Source of the DNA: Pinirhizobacter soli
Lineage (GTDB): Bacteria > Pseudomonadota > Gammaproteobacteria > Xanthomonadales > Rhodanobacteraceae
Direction: 5' to 3'
Assembly: GCF_015905305.1 (NCBI RefSeq)
Contig: NZ_JADZLQ010000003.1
Coordinates: forward strand, 434,001 to 498,000
DNA: 64,000 nucleotides
The position numbers and the translations under genes are program-made. Of this stretch, positions 39,598 to 48,163 are shown piece after piece (within the stretch, counting starts at the first letter, position 1; every line of letters begins with the position of its first letter). The notes below the pieces were generated by a model. The model did no database searches and was not told the origin of the DNA. It saw only the letters and a program-made list of their open reading frames with translations.

Positions 39598-40492
39598 AGG
39601 CGATACGCGGCGAGAGCAGGTCCTGAAGGCCGATGCGCCAGAACAGTTCCGCGCGCACCCGGTCGGCCACGCCGTTGACCACTTCGGCGCCGTCCTGCGA
39701 AGGGTCGATATGCGTGCGGAAGGGACGTTTGCCGAACGGCAGGCCCACCACGCGGACGATCTCGGTGGCGACGCTCGCCGCGTCCGCATCGGCCGGCTCC
39801 AGGCTTGCCAGTCCCTTCAATGCCTGCTCGGACACGCCGGCATACGGGCCACTATCGTATTCGGCCACGCGCGCCTGGTCGGCGGGTTTTCCCGAGTGTG
39901 CGAAATGGTTGGTGCCTTTGGTGAACGCGCCGGGCACGATGATGGAAGTTTCGATGCCCCAGCGGGTAAGTTCACTGGCGTAGCTCACCGCCACCGAATC
40001 CATCGCGGCCTTGGCGGCGAAGTAGGGCGCCAGGTACGGCGGCGTGCCGCCACGCGTGCTGCTGGAAGATACCCATACCATCAGGCCCTTGCCCTGCTTG
40101 CGCAGCTGCGGAAGAGCGGCGCGGTTCACCCGCTGGGTGCTGAGCACATTCACGTCGAAGAGTTCGGCGTATTGCTCGGGGGTAAAGGCTTCGGCCGGGC
40201 CGAAGGACATGTGGCCTGCGTTATGGACGATCACATCCAGATGGCCATGCTCGGCAATGATGCTGGCGATGCCCTGGTCGACGGATGCGTCGGAGGCGAC
40301 GTCCAGTTCCACGCTGCGCAGGTCTACGCCGTGCTCGCGGGCGTAGTCGGCCGCGGCCTTGACCTGCGGTGCATTGCGGCCGACGGTTTCGCGCATGCCT
40401 GCGTAGACGGTGTGGCCGGCGTCGGCGAGTGCGCGGGCGGTGAGGGCGCCGAAGCCGCTGGACGCGCCAGTGATGACGATGACGTTTTTCAT
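39596..40492 (-). CDS. Short-chain dehydrogenase/reductase
   Basis: A 298-residue classical SDR with cofactor motif TGASSGFG (about 8-15), NAG (HNAGHMSFG) and the catalytic YxxxK (YFAAK) preceded by VSSSSTRGG. A short insertion after beta-2 (ETVGRNAPQVKAAADYAREH) distinguishes it from its neighbour. It probably oxidises or reduces a small carbonyl with NADP(H); the substrate is unknown. It lies downstream of a second SDR on the same strand with a 26-base gap, so the two form an operon controlled by the divergent LysR gene. Confidence 0.88.
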   Translation of the reverse strand: MKNVIVITGASSGFGALTARALADAGHTVYAGMRETVGRNAPQVKAAADYAREHGVDLRSVELDVASDASVDQGIASIIAEHGHLDVIVHNAGHMSFGPAEAFTPEQYAELFDVNVLSTQRVNRAALPQLRKQGKGLMVWVSSSSTRGGTPPYLAPYFAAKAAMDSVAVSYASELTRWGIETSIIVPGAFTKGTNHFAHSGKPADQARVAEYDSGPYAGVSEQALKGLASLEPADADAASVATEIVRVVGLPFGKRPFRTHIDPSQDGAEVVNGVADRVRAELFWRIGLQDLLSPRIA

Positions 40493-40518
40493 GATGGCAT
40501 TCCTCTATGGAAGATGAG

Positions 40519-41259
40519 TCAGATGATTCCGCCGTTGGCGCGCAGTACCTGGCCGTTGATCCACGAACCATCGGCGCCGGCCAGGAAGGCAACGGTGTTG
40601 GCGATGTCGGCGGGCTGGCCCAGGCGCTCAAGCGGGGCGAGCTTGGACAGGCGGTCGATCAGTTCGGCGCTTTTACCATCGAGGAAAAGATCCGTGGCAG
40701 TGGGGCCCGGGGCCACGGCGTTCACCGTGATATTGCGACCCCGGAGCTCGCCGGCCAGGACATGGGTGAGAGCTTCCACACCCGCTTTGGTGGCGGCGTA
40801 CACACCGTAGGTGGGTTGGTACAGGCCCACGACGGAGCTTGAAAAATTGACGATGCGGCCGCCGTCGCGCAGTCGCGTCGCGGCTTCGCGCATGGTGTTG
40901 ATGCTGCCCTTGAGGTTCACCGCCAGCAGGCGGTCGATGGCTTCGTCGGTAACCTCGGCGACCTTGGCCAGCGACATGATGCCGGCGTTGTTCACCAGCA
41001 CGTCGATACCGCCGAAGGCGGACTCGGCTGCATCGAACATGCGCCGTACTTCTGCCGCATTGCTTACATCGGCCTGGGCCGCCAGGGCCTTCCCGCCGGC
41101 TTGCTCGATCTGGCGTACCAGTGCTTCGGCGGGAGCGGCGTTGCCGGAATAGTTGACGATGACGGTGAAGCCGTCGGCGGCCAGGCGGGTGGCGATGGCG
41201 GCGCCGATGCCGCGGGAAGCGCCGGTGACCAGGGCAACCTTGCTGTGGGTGGTGTTCAT
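40519..41259 (-). CDS. SDR family 3-oxoacyl-reductase-like protein
   Basis: A 246-residue SDR. TGASRGIG (about 12-19), NNAGIM and the catalytic YAATK (GVYAATKAGVEAL) are seen, with a canonical FabG-like length. The ending INGQVLRANGGII is the usual SDR C-terminus, where Val/Leu often replaces the more common VDGG. The ATG at 41259 has AGGAG with a seven-base spacing; upstream in-frame codons run into the divergent promoter. The role is probably reduction of an aldehyde, ketone or quinone under LysR control. Confidence 0.9.
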   Translation of the reverse strand: MNTTHSKVALVTGASRGIGAAIATRLAADGFTVIVNYSGNAAPAEALVRQIEQAGGKALAAQADVSNAAEVRRMFDAAESAFGGIDVLVNNAGIMSLAKVAEVTDEAIDRLLAVNLKGSINTMREAATRLRDGGRIVNFSSSVVGLYQPTYGVYAATKAGVEALTHVLAGELRGRNITVNAVAPGPTATDLFLDGKSAELIDRLSKLAPLERLGQPADIANTVAFLAGADGSWINGQVLRANGGII

Positions 41260-41372
41260 GGGTGTCTCCTCGTGTCGATGCCAGCGGTTGCCGGCGTGGG
41301 AGACACTTTCCTCTTTTCCCCACCAGGAATAATCTGCTTGAAACAGCCAATACCATTCCATCAGGACGAACA

Positions 41373-42254
41373 ATGGACCGCCTGGAAGTCATGCACCTGT
41401 TCACCCGGATCGTGGAGCGGCAGAGCTTCACCCTGGCCGCGCTGGACATGGATATCCCGCGCTCCACCGCGACCCAGGCGATCAAGGCGCTGGAGAAGCG
41501 GCTGGGCGTACGCCTGCTGCAACGGACCACGCGCCACGTACGGGCCACGCTGGATGGCGAGGCCTACCACCGCCGCTGCCTGGCGATCCTGGCGGAGGTC
41601 GAGGAAGCCGATGCCGTGTTCACCGATGCCAGGCCGCGCGGGCAGTTGCGTATCGATGTCCATGGCGTGATGGCGCGGCATTTCCTCATGCCCGCCTTGC
41701 CTTCCTTCCTTGCCGAATATCCCGACCTGCAGCTGCACATCGGGGAAGGCGATCGCCTGGTCGACCTGGTGCGCGAAGGCGTGGACTGCGTGCTGCGCGC
41801 CGGCCGCCTGCACGACAGCGCCATGGTGGGCCGGCAAGTGTGCGAGCTCGACGAAGTGACCGTGGCAAGTCCTGCCTACCTGGAACGGCACGGCATACCG
41901 CTTGGCATCGACGACCTCGACGGCCATCAGGTGGTCGGCTTCGTCTCCACCGCCACCGGTGCGGTCATGCCGCTGGAGTTCACCATCGACGGCGCCTTGC
42001 GTGAGATACGCCTTCCCGCGACGGTCACGGTGGTGGGCGCCGAAACCTATGCCGCAGCCTGCAAGCTGGGCCTGGGCCTGGCGCAGATGCCGCGCTATCA
42101 CGTGGCCGGCGCGTTGGCGGCAGGCTCGCTGGTGGAAGTACTGCCCCGGTTTCCACCGTCACCGACGCCGGTGTCGGTGCTCTATCCCCATAGCCGTCAA
42201 TTGTCGCCGCGTGTGCGGGTGTTCATCGACTGGATCACCAAGCGCTTTGCTTAA
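41373..42254 (+). CDS. LysR-family transcriptional regulator
   Basis: A 293-residue LTTR with an N-terminal winged helix (MDRLEVMHLFTRIVERQSFT, ALEKRLGVRLLQRTTR) and a C-terminal effector domain. It resembles the large AaeR/DmlR-like subgroup that controls a divergent SDR. The intergenic region with the SDR operon is 113 bases and should hold shared promoters. AGGA is eight bases before the ATG. The effector is unknown. The gene ends 14 bases before a convergent serine hydrolase. Confidence 0.92.
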   Translation: MDRLEVMHLFTRIVERQSFTLAALDMDIPRSTATQAIKALEKRLGVRLLQRTTRHVRATLDGEAYHRRCLAILAEVEEADAVFTDARPRGQLRIDVHGVMARHFLMPALPSFLAEYPDLQLHIGEGDRLVDLVREGVDCVLRAGRLHDSAMVGRQVCELDEVTVASPAYLERHGIPLGIDDLDGHQVVGFVSTATGAVMPLEFTIDGALREIRLPATVTVVGAETYAAACKLGLGLAQMPRYHVAGALAAGSLVEVLPRFPPSPTPVSVLYPHSRQLSPRVRVFIDWITKRFA

Positions 42255-42267
42255 GCAAGCCCCCGGC

Positions 42268-43479
42268 TCACGGCAACCGGGTGCACGGTGCGAACGGTTC
42301 CTTGCGCCAGTCCGGATGGTCGTAGGGGATGTAACTGTTCCAATAGAACGGGAAGCAGGTTTTCCCAAGCACCGCTTCGACCATCGCCGGGAATATCGAT
42401 TCGCCGTTGGAACTGTTGCTGAGCAGCAGTACGCAGTTGCGCGACCGCACAACGCACAGCATGAGGTTGTTGGCACCGTCATCGTGGCCTTCCTTGAAGA
42501 AGGCAGGTCCTTCAGGGGATTCAAAACGCCCGACGCCCCAGGCGTAGCCCAGGCCGATGCCGTCGTTATCCGTGGTGTCGGGCATGCCCATGGTGGGGAA
42601 TTGCTGCAGCGAGTGGATGCGTATCGAGGGCGCCAGCCACGCCTTGTACGCCGCGGGTGACAGGCCATCGCCGCGCACCATGGCGGCAGCGAGGTTCGCG
42701 TAGTCGTGCAGGGTGGTATCCATGGAACCGGCGGCCCGCACGCTGCCTCGCTGCTTGTGGCCCAGCGCCTTGCCGTTCTCGTCGTAGCCAATGGCCACGT
42801 TGCCGCTGAAGTCGTCGCGCCACGTCAGCGAGGTGCGTGGCATGTCGAAGGGAGTGAACAACCGGTCGTGCATCAGGGTGGCCACGTCCATGCCCTTGCC
42901 TTCTTCCAGCACGAACTGCATAAGGTTGATGCCTTCGCCTGAATAGGCAAAGCGGGTGCCGGGGTCGAAATAGAACATCAGCTTGCCGTTGGGGTCGTAG
43001 TCCTTGCCTGGTTGCAGGTAGCGGAAATTGGCAAAACCAGTGGTGTGATTTAGCAGGATGCGCGGGGTGAGCTTCCGCCAGCGCTCGTCTCCGGCAAGGT
43101 CGGCGTATTTCTCGTAGGAGGGAAGCGGCTTGGGCAGCATGCCGGCGATGGATGCGTCGGGGGCCAGCTTGCCCTCATCGACCAGGCCCATGACGGCATA
43201 AGCAAAGGCGGCCTTGGTGAGCGAGGCGCCGTAGATCACGGTATCGGCCTGCATGGGCAACTGCTGCGCGACATCGCGCATGCCATAGCCCTTGAGGTAA
43301 ACCACGCGCCCGTCGCGGATCACCGCCAGGCCAAGGCCGGTCACGCGGGCGTCGTGCATCAGCTGGGTGGCCCTGGCATCGAGCGCTGCGCGATCGATGT
43401 CGTGAGCAGGAGTCGTGGCGCCGTGGTGCACGCAGCCGGCAAGCATGGTGAGCATCACGAACGAAACGAATCCGCGCAT
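42268..43479 (-). CDS. Class C beta-lactamase-like serine hydrolase lipoprotein
   Basis: A 403-residue lipoprotein with lipobox LAGC (Cys16). The serine-hydrolase fold shows S86-x-x-K89 in YGASLTKA and a YSG motif (FAYSGEG) in place of YxN. A late HDDGANN is in the KTG-like region. This is the S12 family, which includes DD-peptidases, esterases and AmpC. The YSG variation and missing KTG argue against a bona fide beta-lactamase, and an esterase or D-amino-acid peptidase is as likely. It is in the periplasm or outer membrane. The neighbours give no functional hint. Confidence 0.85.
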   Translation of the reverse strand: MRGFVSFVMLTMLAGCVHHGATTPAHDIDRAALDARATQLMHDARVTGLGLAVIRDGRVVYLKGYGMRDVAQQLPMQADTVIYGASLTKAAFAYAVMGLVDEGKLAPDASIAGMLPKPLPSYEKYADLAGDERWRKLTPRILLNHTTGFANFRYLQPGKDYDPNGKLMFYFDPGTRFAYSGEGINLMQFVLEEGKGMDVATLMHDRLFTPFDMPRTSLTWRDDFSGNVAIGYDENGKALGHKQRGSVRAAGSMDTTLHDYANLAAAMVRGDGLSPAAYKAWLAPSIRIHSLQQFPTMGMPDTTDNDGIGLGYAWGVGRFESPEGPAFFKEGHDDGANNLMLCVVRSRNCVLLLSNSSNGESIFPAMVEAVLGKTCFPFYWNSYIPYDHPDWRKEPFAPCTRLP

Positions 43480-43567
43480 TGCGTTTCCCCTCGAGGTTCC
43501 CCGACGCCGATGCTAGCAGGCAGCCTTGGCGAACGTATCCGGACCGACCAACGCAACGATTTCAGCG

Positions 43568-45682
43568 CTAGACGCCTGGCTTCCCCGGGTCCCTGAGTCG
43601 GGCGCGCGCTTTTTCCAATGCGGCGTCGACGGCCGCGGAGAGGGTGGCCCGCGTATAGGGCTTGGCCAGCAACTGGACGTCGGCGGGACGGGGCTGGTCC
43701 GCCATCGCCTGGCCGGTGTAGCCGGAGGTCAGCAGCAAGGCCATGGCCGGATGTGATCGGCGCAGGCGCTGCACCAGTTCCATCCCGCCGATGTCGCCGG
43801 GCATGATCACGTCGGAAAACACCAGGTCGATGCCGACGCCACTGGCGACCACATCCAGGGCCGACTGGGCATGGCTGGCTTCGAACACGGTATAACCAAG
43901 GTCGCCCAACGAGCGCACCGCGATGTCGCGCACGGAGGCATCGTCCTCGACTACCAGCACGCTACCGGTGCCGCGCAGCGTGACGGCGGCATCGTCCTTC
44001 GCCCGTGCCTGCTCAGGGTCGTCGGTCAGGGGGAAATGCAGGGTCATCGTGGTCCCCTGGCCAGGCGTGCTGTCGATGGTGATGAAGCCATCGGACTGCC
44101 GCACGAACCCGTACACCTGGCTCAGGCCCAGTCCCGTGCCCTTGCCCACGGCCTTGGTGGTGAAGAAGGGCTCGAACACCTTGCTGGCGACGTCCGGTGT
44201 CATGCCCTCGCCAGTGTCGGCAATGGAAACGGCGACATAGTTCCCGGCCGCCGCGCCGACCGACTGCGCACGCTCGGAGTCGACGACTACCCGCCGCGTA
44301 CTGATCGATACCGTGCCGCCATTGGGCATGGCATCGCGCGCGTTGATGGCCAGGTTCAATATCGCCGTTTCCAGCTGGTGGGGATCGGTCGTGCATAGCC
44401 AGCGCGCTTCGGGCTCGACAAGTTGCAGCGTGATCGTCTCGCCGAGCGCGCGCTCGAGCAGGCCCTGGAAGCTGTGCACCCGATCGTCGATGCAGACGGC
44501 TTCCTGCCGTAGATCCTGCCGGCGGGAAAACGCCAGGAGCTGGCGGTTCAGCAGCGCGCCGCGCTCCACTCCCTGCCGTGCGGCGGCGAAATAGCGCCGC
44601 GAGCGTTCATCGCCGGGCATGTGCTCTTCGAGCATGTCCATGCTCCCGCCGATCACCATCAGCAGGTTGTTGAAGTCGTGCGCAATGCCGCCGGTGAGCT
44701 GGCCGATGGCTTCCATCTTCTGTGCCTGGCGCAACTGCTGCTCGGTCATTCTTCGCGTGGTGACGTCCGATACCACCCCCGCCAGGCGACCGTTCCGGCC
44801 TTGCTGCCGATGCACGCGGCCCTTGACGTGTATCCATCGCCGGGCGCCATCGGCGAGGCGCTCGATGCGCAATTCGAACTCGATCGATCCCACCCTGCGT
44901 GCTGCCTCGAAACCGGCTTGCACGGCCGGCCGGTCCTCGGGAAGGAAACGCGCCAGGAGTTCGCCGACAAGCCAGGGGCCGGGCGTTCCCTCCCGCCCGA
45001 ATATTTCATCGAAACGTTTTGAGCCATGGATCAGGCCCTGGGCAAGGTCGAGGTCCCAGCCGCCCATGCCGGCGGCATCGAGCGCCACTTCAAGGCTTTC
45101 CTCGGCACGGCGCCGTACGTCTATCTCCGCGGCCAGGCGCGCGTTGGCAGCCGCCAGTTCATGGCTGCGTTGGCGGCTGCGGGTGAGATCGGTTACCACG
45201 CCGCACAGCAATCGTGCCGAGTCCTGTCCCATATCCAGGTCCACGACCGAAAAATTCACCGGAACGCCGACGCTGTCGGCGTTGATCAGCGACAGTTCCG
45301 CGCTGCGGCCGCTGGCAGGGCCGTGGGCCATAAGCTCGGCGAAGACCGGAGTATCGGCGGGGGCGACGAAGTGCAAGACCTCGCGCCCGATCAGTGATTC
45401 ACGCGCGTGGCCGAGTATGTCGGCGAAGCGTTCGTTGCAATACAGGATAGTGCCGTCGGCCGATAACGTTACCGCGCCCTCGCGCATCTGCTCGATGATC
45501 ACGCGGTAGGGGCGGTCGGCGTTCTCGAGGGTATAAACCTTCTGTCCGCTGCTTCCGCCAACGACAACCGCGTCCACTTCACCATGGCGGATGGCGTCGA
45601 GGGTTTCCTCGGCTTCGCGCAGCCGCTCGAGCAAATCGTCGAAGTGCGCCTGGCTCAGTGGCGGGGAAAAGGATCGGTCCAT
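43568..45682 (-). CDS. Hybrid histidine kinase (PAS-PAS-HisKA-HATPase-REC) of the kai operon
   Basis: A 704-residue cytoplasmic hybrid kinase. An N-terminal helix with ETLDAIRHGEVDAVVV is followed by PAS1 (about 60-170) and PAS2 (about 195-310), a dimerisation helix with phospho-acceptor H335 (GIAHDFNNLL), a catalytic domain (NLAINARDAM, DTGEGM, GKGTGLGLS) and a C-terminal receiver with D624 (FSDVIMPG) and K674. No transmembrane segment is seen. It is the last gene of kaiC-kaiB-kaiB-HK, ten bases after kaiB. It probably reads the KaiC/KaiB state, taking the place of SasA, with its receiver passing phosphate on or acting as an internal sink. Confidence 0.93.
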   Translation of the reverse strand: MDRSFSPPLSQAHFDDLLERLREAEETLDAIRHGEVDAVVVGGSSGQKVYTLENADRPYRVIIEQMREGAVTLSADGTILYCNERFADILGHARESLIGREVLHFVAPADTPVFAELMAHGPASGRSAELSLINADSVGVPVNFSVVDLDMGQDSARLLCGVVTDLTRSRQRSHELAAANARLAAEIDVRRRAEESLEVALDAAGMGGWDLDLAQGLIHGSKRFDEIFGREGTPGPWLVGELLARFLPEDRPAVQAGFEAARRVGSIEFELRIERLADGARRWIHVKGRVHRQQGRNGRLAGVVSDVTTRRMTEQQLRQAQKMEAIGQLTGGIAHDFNNLLMVIGGSMDMLEEHMPGDERSRRYFAAARQGVERGALLNRQLLAFSRRQDLRQEAVCIDDRVHSFQGLLERALGETITLQLVEPEARWLCTTDPHQLETAILNLAINARDAMPNGGTVSISTRRVVVDSERAQSVGAAAGNYVAVSIADTGEGMTPDVASKVFEPFFTTKAVGKGTGLGLSQVYGFVRQSDGFITIDSTPGQGTTMTLHFPLTDDPEQARAKDDAAVTLRGTGSVLVVEDDASVRDIAVRSLGDLGYTVFEASHAQSALDVVASGVGIDLVFSDVIMPGDIGGMELVQRLRRSHPAMALLLTSGYTGQAMADQPRPADVQLLAKPYTRATLSAAVDAALEKARARLRDPGKPGV

Positions 45683-45692
45683 GCGTGGTTGT

Positions 45693-46004
45693 TCAAGGCT
45701 CCTGCGCGAGGTTCAGGCCGGCCAGCACCCGTTCGCTATCGGAAAGGTCGCCGATAATCTTGCGCAAGGGTTCGGGCAACACCTTGACCAGGGTGGGCGT
45801 GGCCACGATCTGGTAATCGCGCGTGGCATCCGGATGTTGGTACACGTCGATCACTTCCAGGTCGTAGTCGCCCTGCAGGTGCTCGGCGCAGATCCGCCGC
45901 ATATTCTGGATAGCGGCGGTGGAGCGTGGCGTGGAGCCGGTGATGAACAAGCGGAGCTTGTAGCGGGGAGGATTCGCAGGAGGGGCGCTATCATGGTCCA
46001 TCAA
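45693..46004 (-). CDS. kaiB: KaiB-family protein (second copy)
   Basis: A 103-residue thioredoxin-like KaiB homologue: [57 protein letters not shown] and RVLAGLNL are all canonical positions. It differs from its neighbour by an N-terminal Pro/Ala extension ([12 protein letters not shown]) and by TG(S) at the strand-1 turn. In cyanobacteria KaiB changes fold to bind phosphorylated KaiC. Its start overlaps the preceding kaiB stop by four bases (ATGA), and it is followed by the hybrid kinase. Confidence 0.93.
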   Translation of the reverse strand: MMDHDSAPPANPPRYKLRLFITGSTPRSTAAIQNMRRICAEHLQGDYDLEVIDVYQHPDATRDYQIVATPTLVKVLPEPLRKIIGDLSDSERVLAGLNLAQEP

Positions 46005-46321
46005 AGATTGTCCCGGCGTCGGATGTCCAAGCCCACCAGGACTTTTTCGGTGTTGGAAAGGTCGCCGATCACGCGCTTGAGCGGCGGCGGCAGGGTGCGG
46101 ATCAGGGTAGGCAGTGCGACGATCTGATCGCCGGCGGCCAGTTGCGGCGTTACCAGCAGGTCAACGACCTCGATTCGGTAACGGCCGGCCAGGTGTTCTT
46201 CGCACAATTTCTTGAGATTGGAGATGGCCAGCAGCGACTTCGGTGTTTGGCCTGCCACGTACAGCCTGAGATTGTACGAACCATCGTCGGCGAAGCCTTC
46301 GGGCGTGATATCGACGCTCAT
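46001..46321 (-). CDS. kaiB: KaiB-family protein (first copy)
   Basis: A 106-residue KaiB closely resembling the cyanobacterial protein: [57 protein letters not shown] and [15 protein letters not shown]. The AGQTPKS segment and the [10 protein letters not shown] segment are highly conserved across the family. It overlaps kaiC by four bases upstream and the second kaiB by four bases downstream. Two linked KaiB paralogues may bind KaiC competitively or at different phases. Confidence 0.95.
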   Translation of the reverse strand: MSVDITPEGFADDGSYNLRLYVAGQTPKSLLAISNLKKLCEEHLAGRYRIEVVDLLVTPQLAAGDQIVALPTLIRTLPPPLKRVIGDLSNTEKVLVGLDIRRRDNL

Positions 46322-48024
46322 GTGCCGTCCCCCCGTAGCTGGGTCATCCGTACGCGTTCGTCGATGAAAGTGCGTTCGCGCGCTTCGTCCTCTTCGAGCA
46401 TCATCGCAACCTCTGATTCCTCCGCTTCCAGTGCGGACATTCTCTCGGCCACCTCGCGCTCGATGGCTGCCCGTTTGCGCGCCAGCTCACGGCGCCGGCG
46501 GTCGATAGCCTGCTGCCGGACAACGCCGGCCTCGCGCTCGCGTGCTTCCTGCGCCACGCGCGCGGTGCCGGTGAGCACCCCTTCTGGTCCGACATACGCA
46601 TCGACCATGTCCACTCCGTGGCTGGTGAGGCGATATTCCCGAAGCTGCTTGGAGTGATTCATGCCACGCGACTTGAGCAGGTAAAGGACGCGGTTGCGCT
46701 CGCCGTTGGCCTCGATGTCGCTGAGCGAGATCCAGGTATCCATCAACGAGGAAACACTGCGCTCGCCTTCGTTCATCTGCTCGTTGGCCGTCGAAAGACT
46801 GGTGAACATCGCGGTGATGCCCTTGCTTTTGCAGATGTCCGCCAGGCGGATCAGGGTGGCGTGGATTTCCGCCGATGGCCCGCGGAAGGCGGATATCGGG
46901 TCAACCACCACCACCGAGGGATCGAAACGTTCAATATCGCGGTTCATCCGCGCCAGGTGCATCTCGAATCCGTACAAGCTGGGGCGCGCCGCCTCGAACT
47001 GCAGCAGGCCTGAATCTACGTGCGTCTGCATGTTGATGCCCACCGAGCTCATGTTGCGCATGATCTGCTCGGGAGACTCCTCGAAGGCAAAGAACAGGCA
47101 GCGTTCGCCTCGCCGGCAGGCCGCATCGACGAAGGCCGTGGCGAAGGTCGACTTGCCCGTGCCGGCAAGACCCGACAGCAGCACGCTGGAACCGCGGAAG
47201 AACCCGTTGATGCCAAGCATGGCATCAAGGCCTTGCACTCCGCTGGAAATCGCCTCGCGCGAGATCGGGTGTGCCAGGCCCGCGGAGGTAATGGGCAACA
47301 CGCTGATGCCTTCCTCGTCGATCAGGAAGGGGTATTCGTTGGTGCCATGCGCCGAACCGCGGTATTTCACCACGCGCAAGCGGCGCGTGGTGACCTGGTC
47401 GATCACCCGGTTGTCCAGCAGCAGCACACAGTCCGATACGTATTCCTCGATGCCGTATCGGGTGAGCTGGCCGTCGCCACGCTCGCCCGTAATGATGGCA
47501 GTGACGCCCTTGTCCTTGAGCCAGGCAAACAGGCGGCGAAGTTCCGCGCGAAGGATGGCGCTGTCCTCGAGGCCGCCGAACAGTGCCTCGATCGTGTCCA
47601 GCACCACGCGCTTGGCACCGACCGAGTCGATGGCGTGGTTCAGTCGCACGAACACGCCTTCCAGGTCGTACTCGCCGCTCAGTTCGATCTCGGCGCGCTC
47701 GATGTGCACATGGTCGATCACGAGCTTTCCGTCGGCTACCAGTGCATCGATGTCGTAGCCGAGCGACGCCACGTTGACCGAGAGATCATGGGCCCGCTCC
47801 TCGAAGCTCATGAACACACCGGCTTCGCCAAAACGCCTGGCGCCGTTCACCAGGAACGTCATGCCGAAGAGCGTCTTGCCGCAGCCGGCCGAACCGCACA
47901 TCAGCGTGGGGCGCCCAGTGGGCAGGCCGCCGAACGTCAGCTCATCCAGGCCATCGATGCCGGTCGGTGTCTTGGGCAACGCCAAGTCAAGGTCCGTGTC
48001 GATTGGTCGATGTTGCTTGCCCAT
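46318..48024 (-). CDS. kaiC: KaiC-family dual-ATPase clock/circadian-like protein with C-terminal coiled coil
   Basis: A 568-residue KaiC homologue. CI has Walker A GSAGCGKT (44-51) and the catalytic pair E74-E75. CII has GLAGTGKST (284-292) and E314-E315 (FAFEES). The autophosphorylation dyad corresponding to Synechococcus S431-T432 reads S424-S425 (SVSSLMDT); the third site T426 is Gly419. After the core (about residue 475) comes a highly charged helix of about 90 residues, rich in Arg and Glu ([20 protein letters not shown]), probably coiled coil, in place of the KaiA-binding tail. The ATG at 48024 follows AGGTGG; the frame is open further upstream but overlaps a divergent gene. No kaiA is present. 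Confidence 0.95.
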   Translation of the reverse strand: MGKQHRPIDTDLDLALPKTPTGIDGLDELTFGGLPTGRPTLMCGSAGCGKTLFGMTFLVNGARRFGEAGVFMSFEERAHDLSVNVASLGYDIDALVADGKLVIDHVHIERAEIELSGEYDLEGVFVRLNHAIDSVGAKRVVLDTIEALFGGLEDSAILRAELRRLFAWLKDKGVTAIITGERGDGQLTRYGIEEYVSDCVLLLDNRVIDQVTTRRLRVVKYRGSAHGTNEYPFLIDEEGISVLPITSAGLAHPISREAISSGVQGLDAMLGINGFFRGSSVLLSGLAGTGKSTFATAFVDAACRRGERCLFFAFEESPEQIMRNMSSVGINMQTHVDSGLLQFEAARPSLYGFEMHLARMNRDIERFDPSVVVVDPISAFRGPSAEIHATLIRLADICKSKGITAMFTSLSTANEQMNEGERSVSSLMDTWISLSDIEANGERNRVLYLLKSRGMNHSKQLREYRLTSHGVDMVDAYVGPEGVLTGTARVAQEAREREAGVVRQQAIDRRRRELARKRAAIEREVAERMSALEAEESEVAMMLEEDEARERTFIDERVRMTQLRGDGT

Positions 48025-48163
48025 TGCCCACCTGTCGTCGTCAGCCAGGCGAAGAGAGTACGCGGCGCGGGAATTTTTTTCGATAGCGCGGCGTATGTCG
48101 TGAAGGAGGTGTGAAGCTTTCGTGCGTTGCATCAGGAACAGATGTCCATGCCACACTTGGAAG

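Noticed and set aside
42268-43479. Beta-lactamase under control of the BlaI pair
   Set aside because: It is about 10 kb away, has YSG and no KTG, and shows no BlaI operator upstream.
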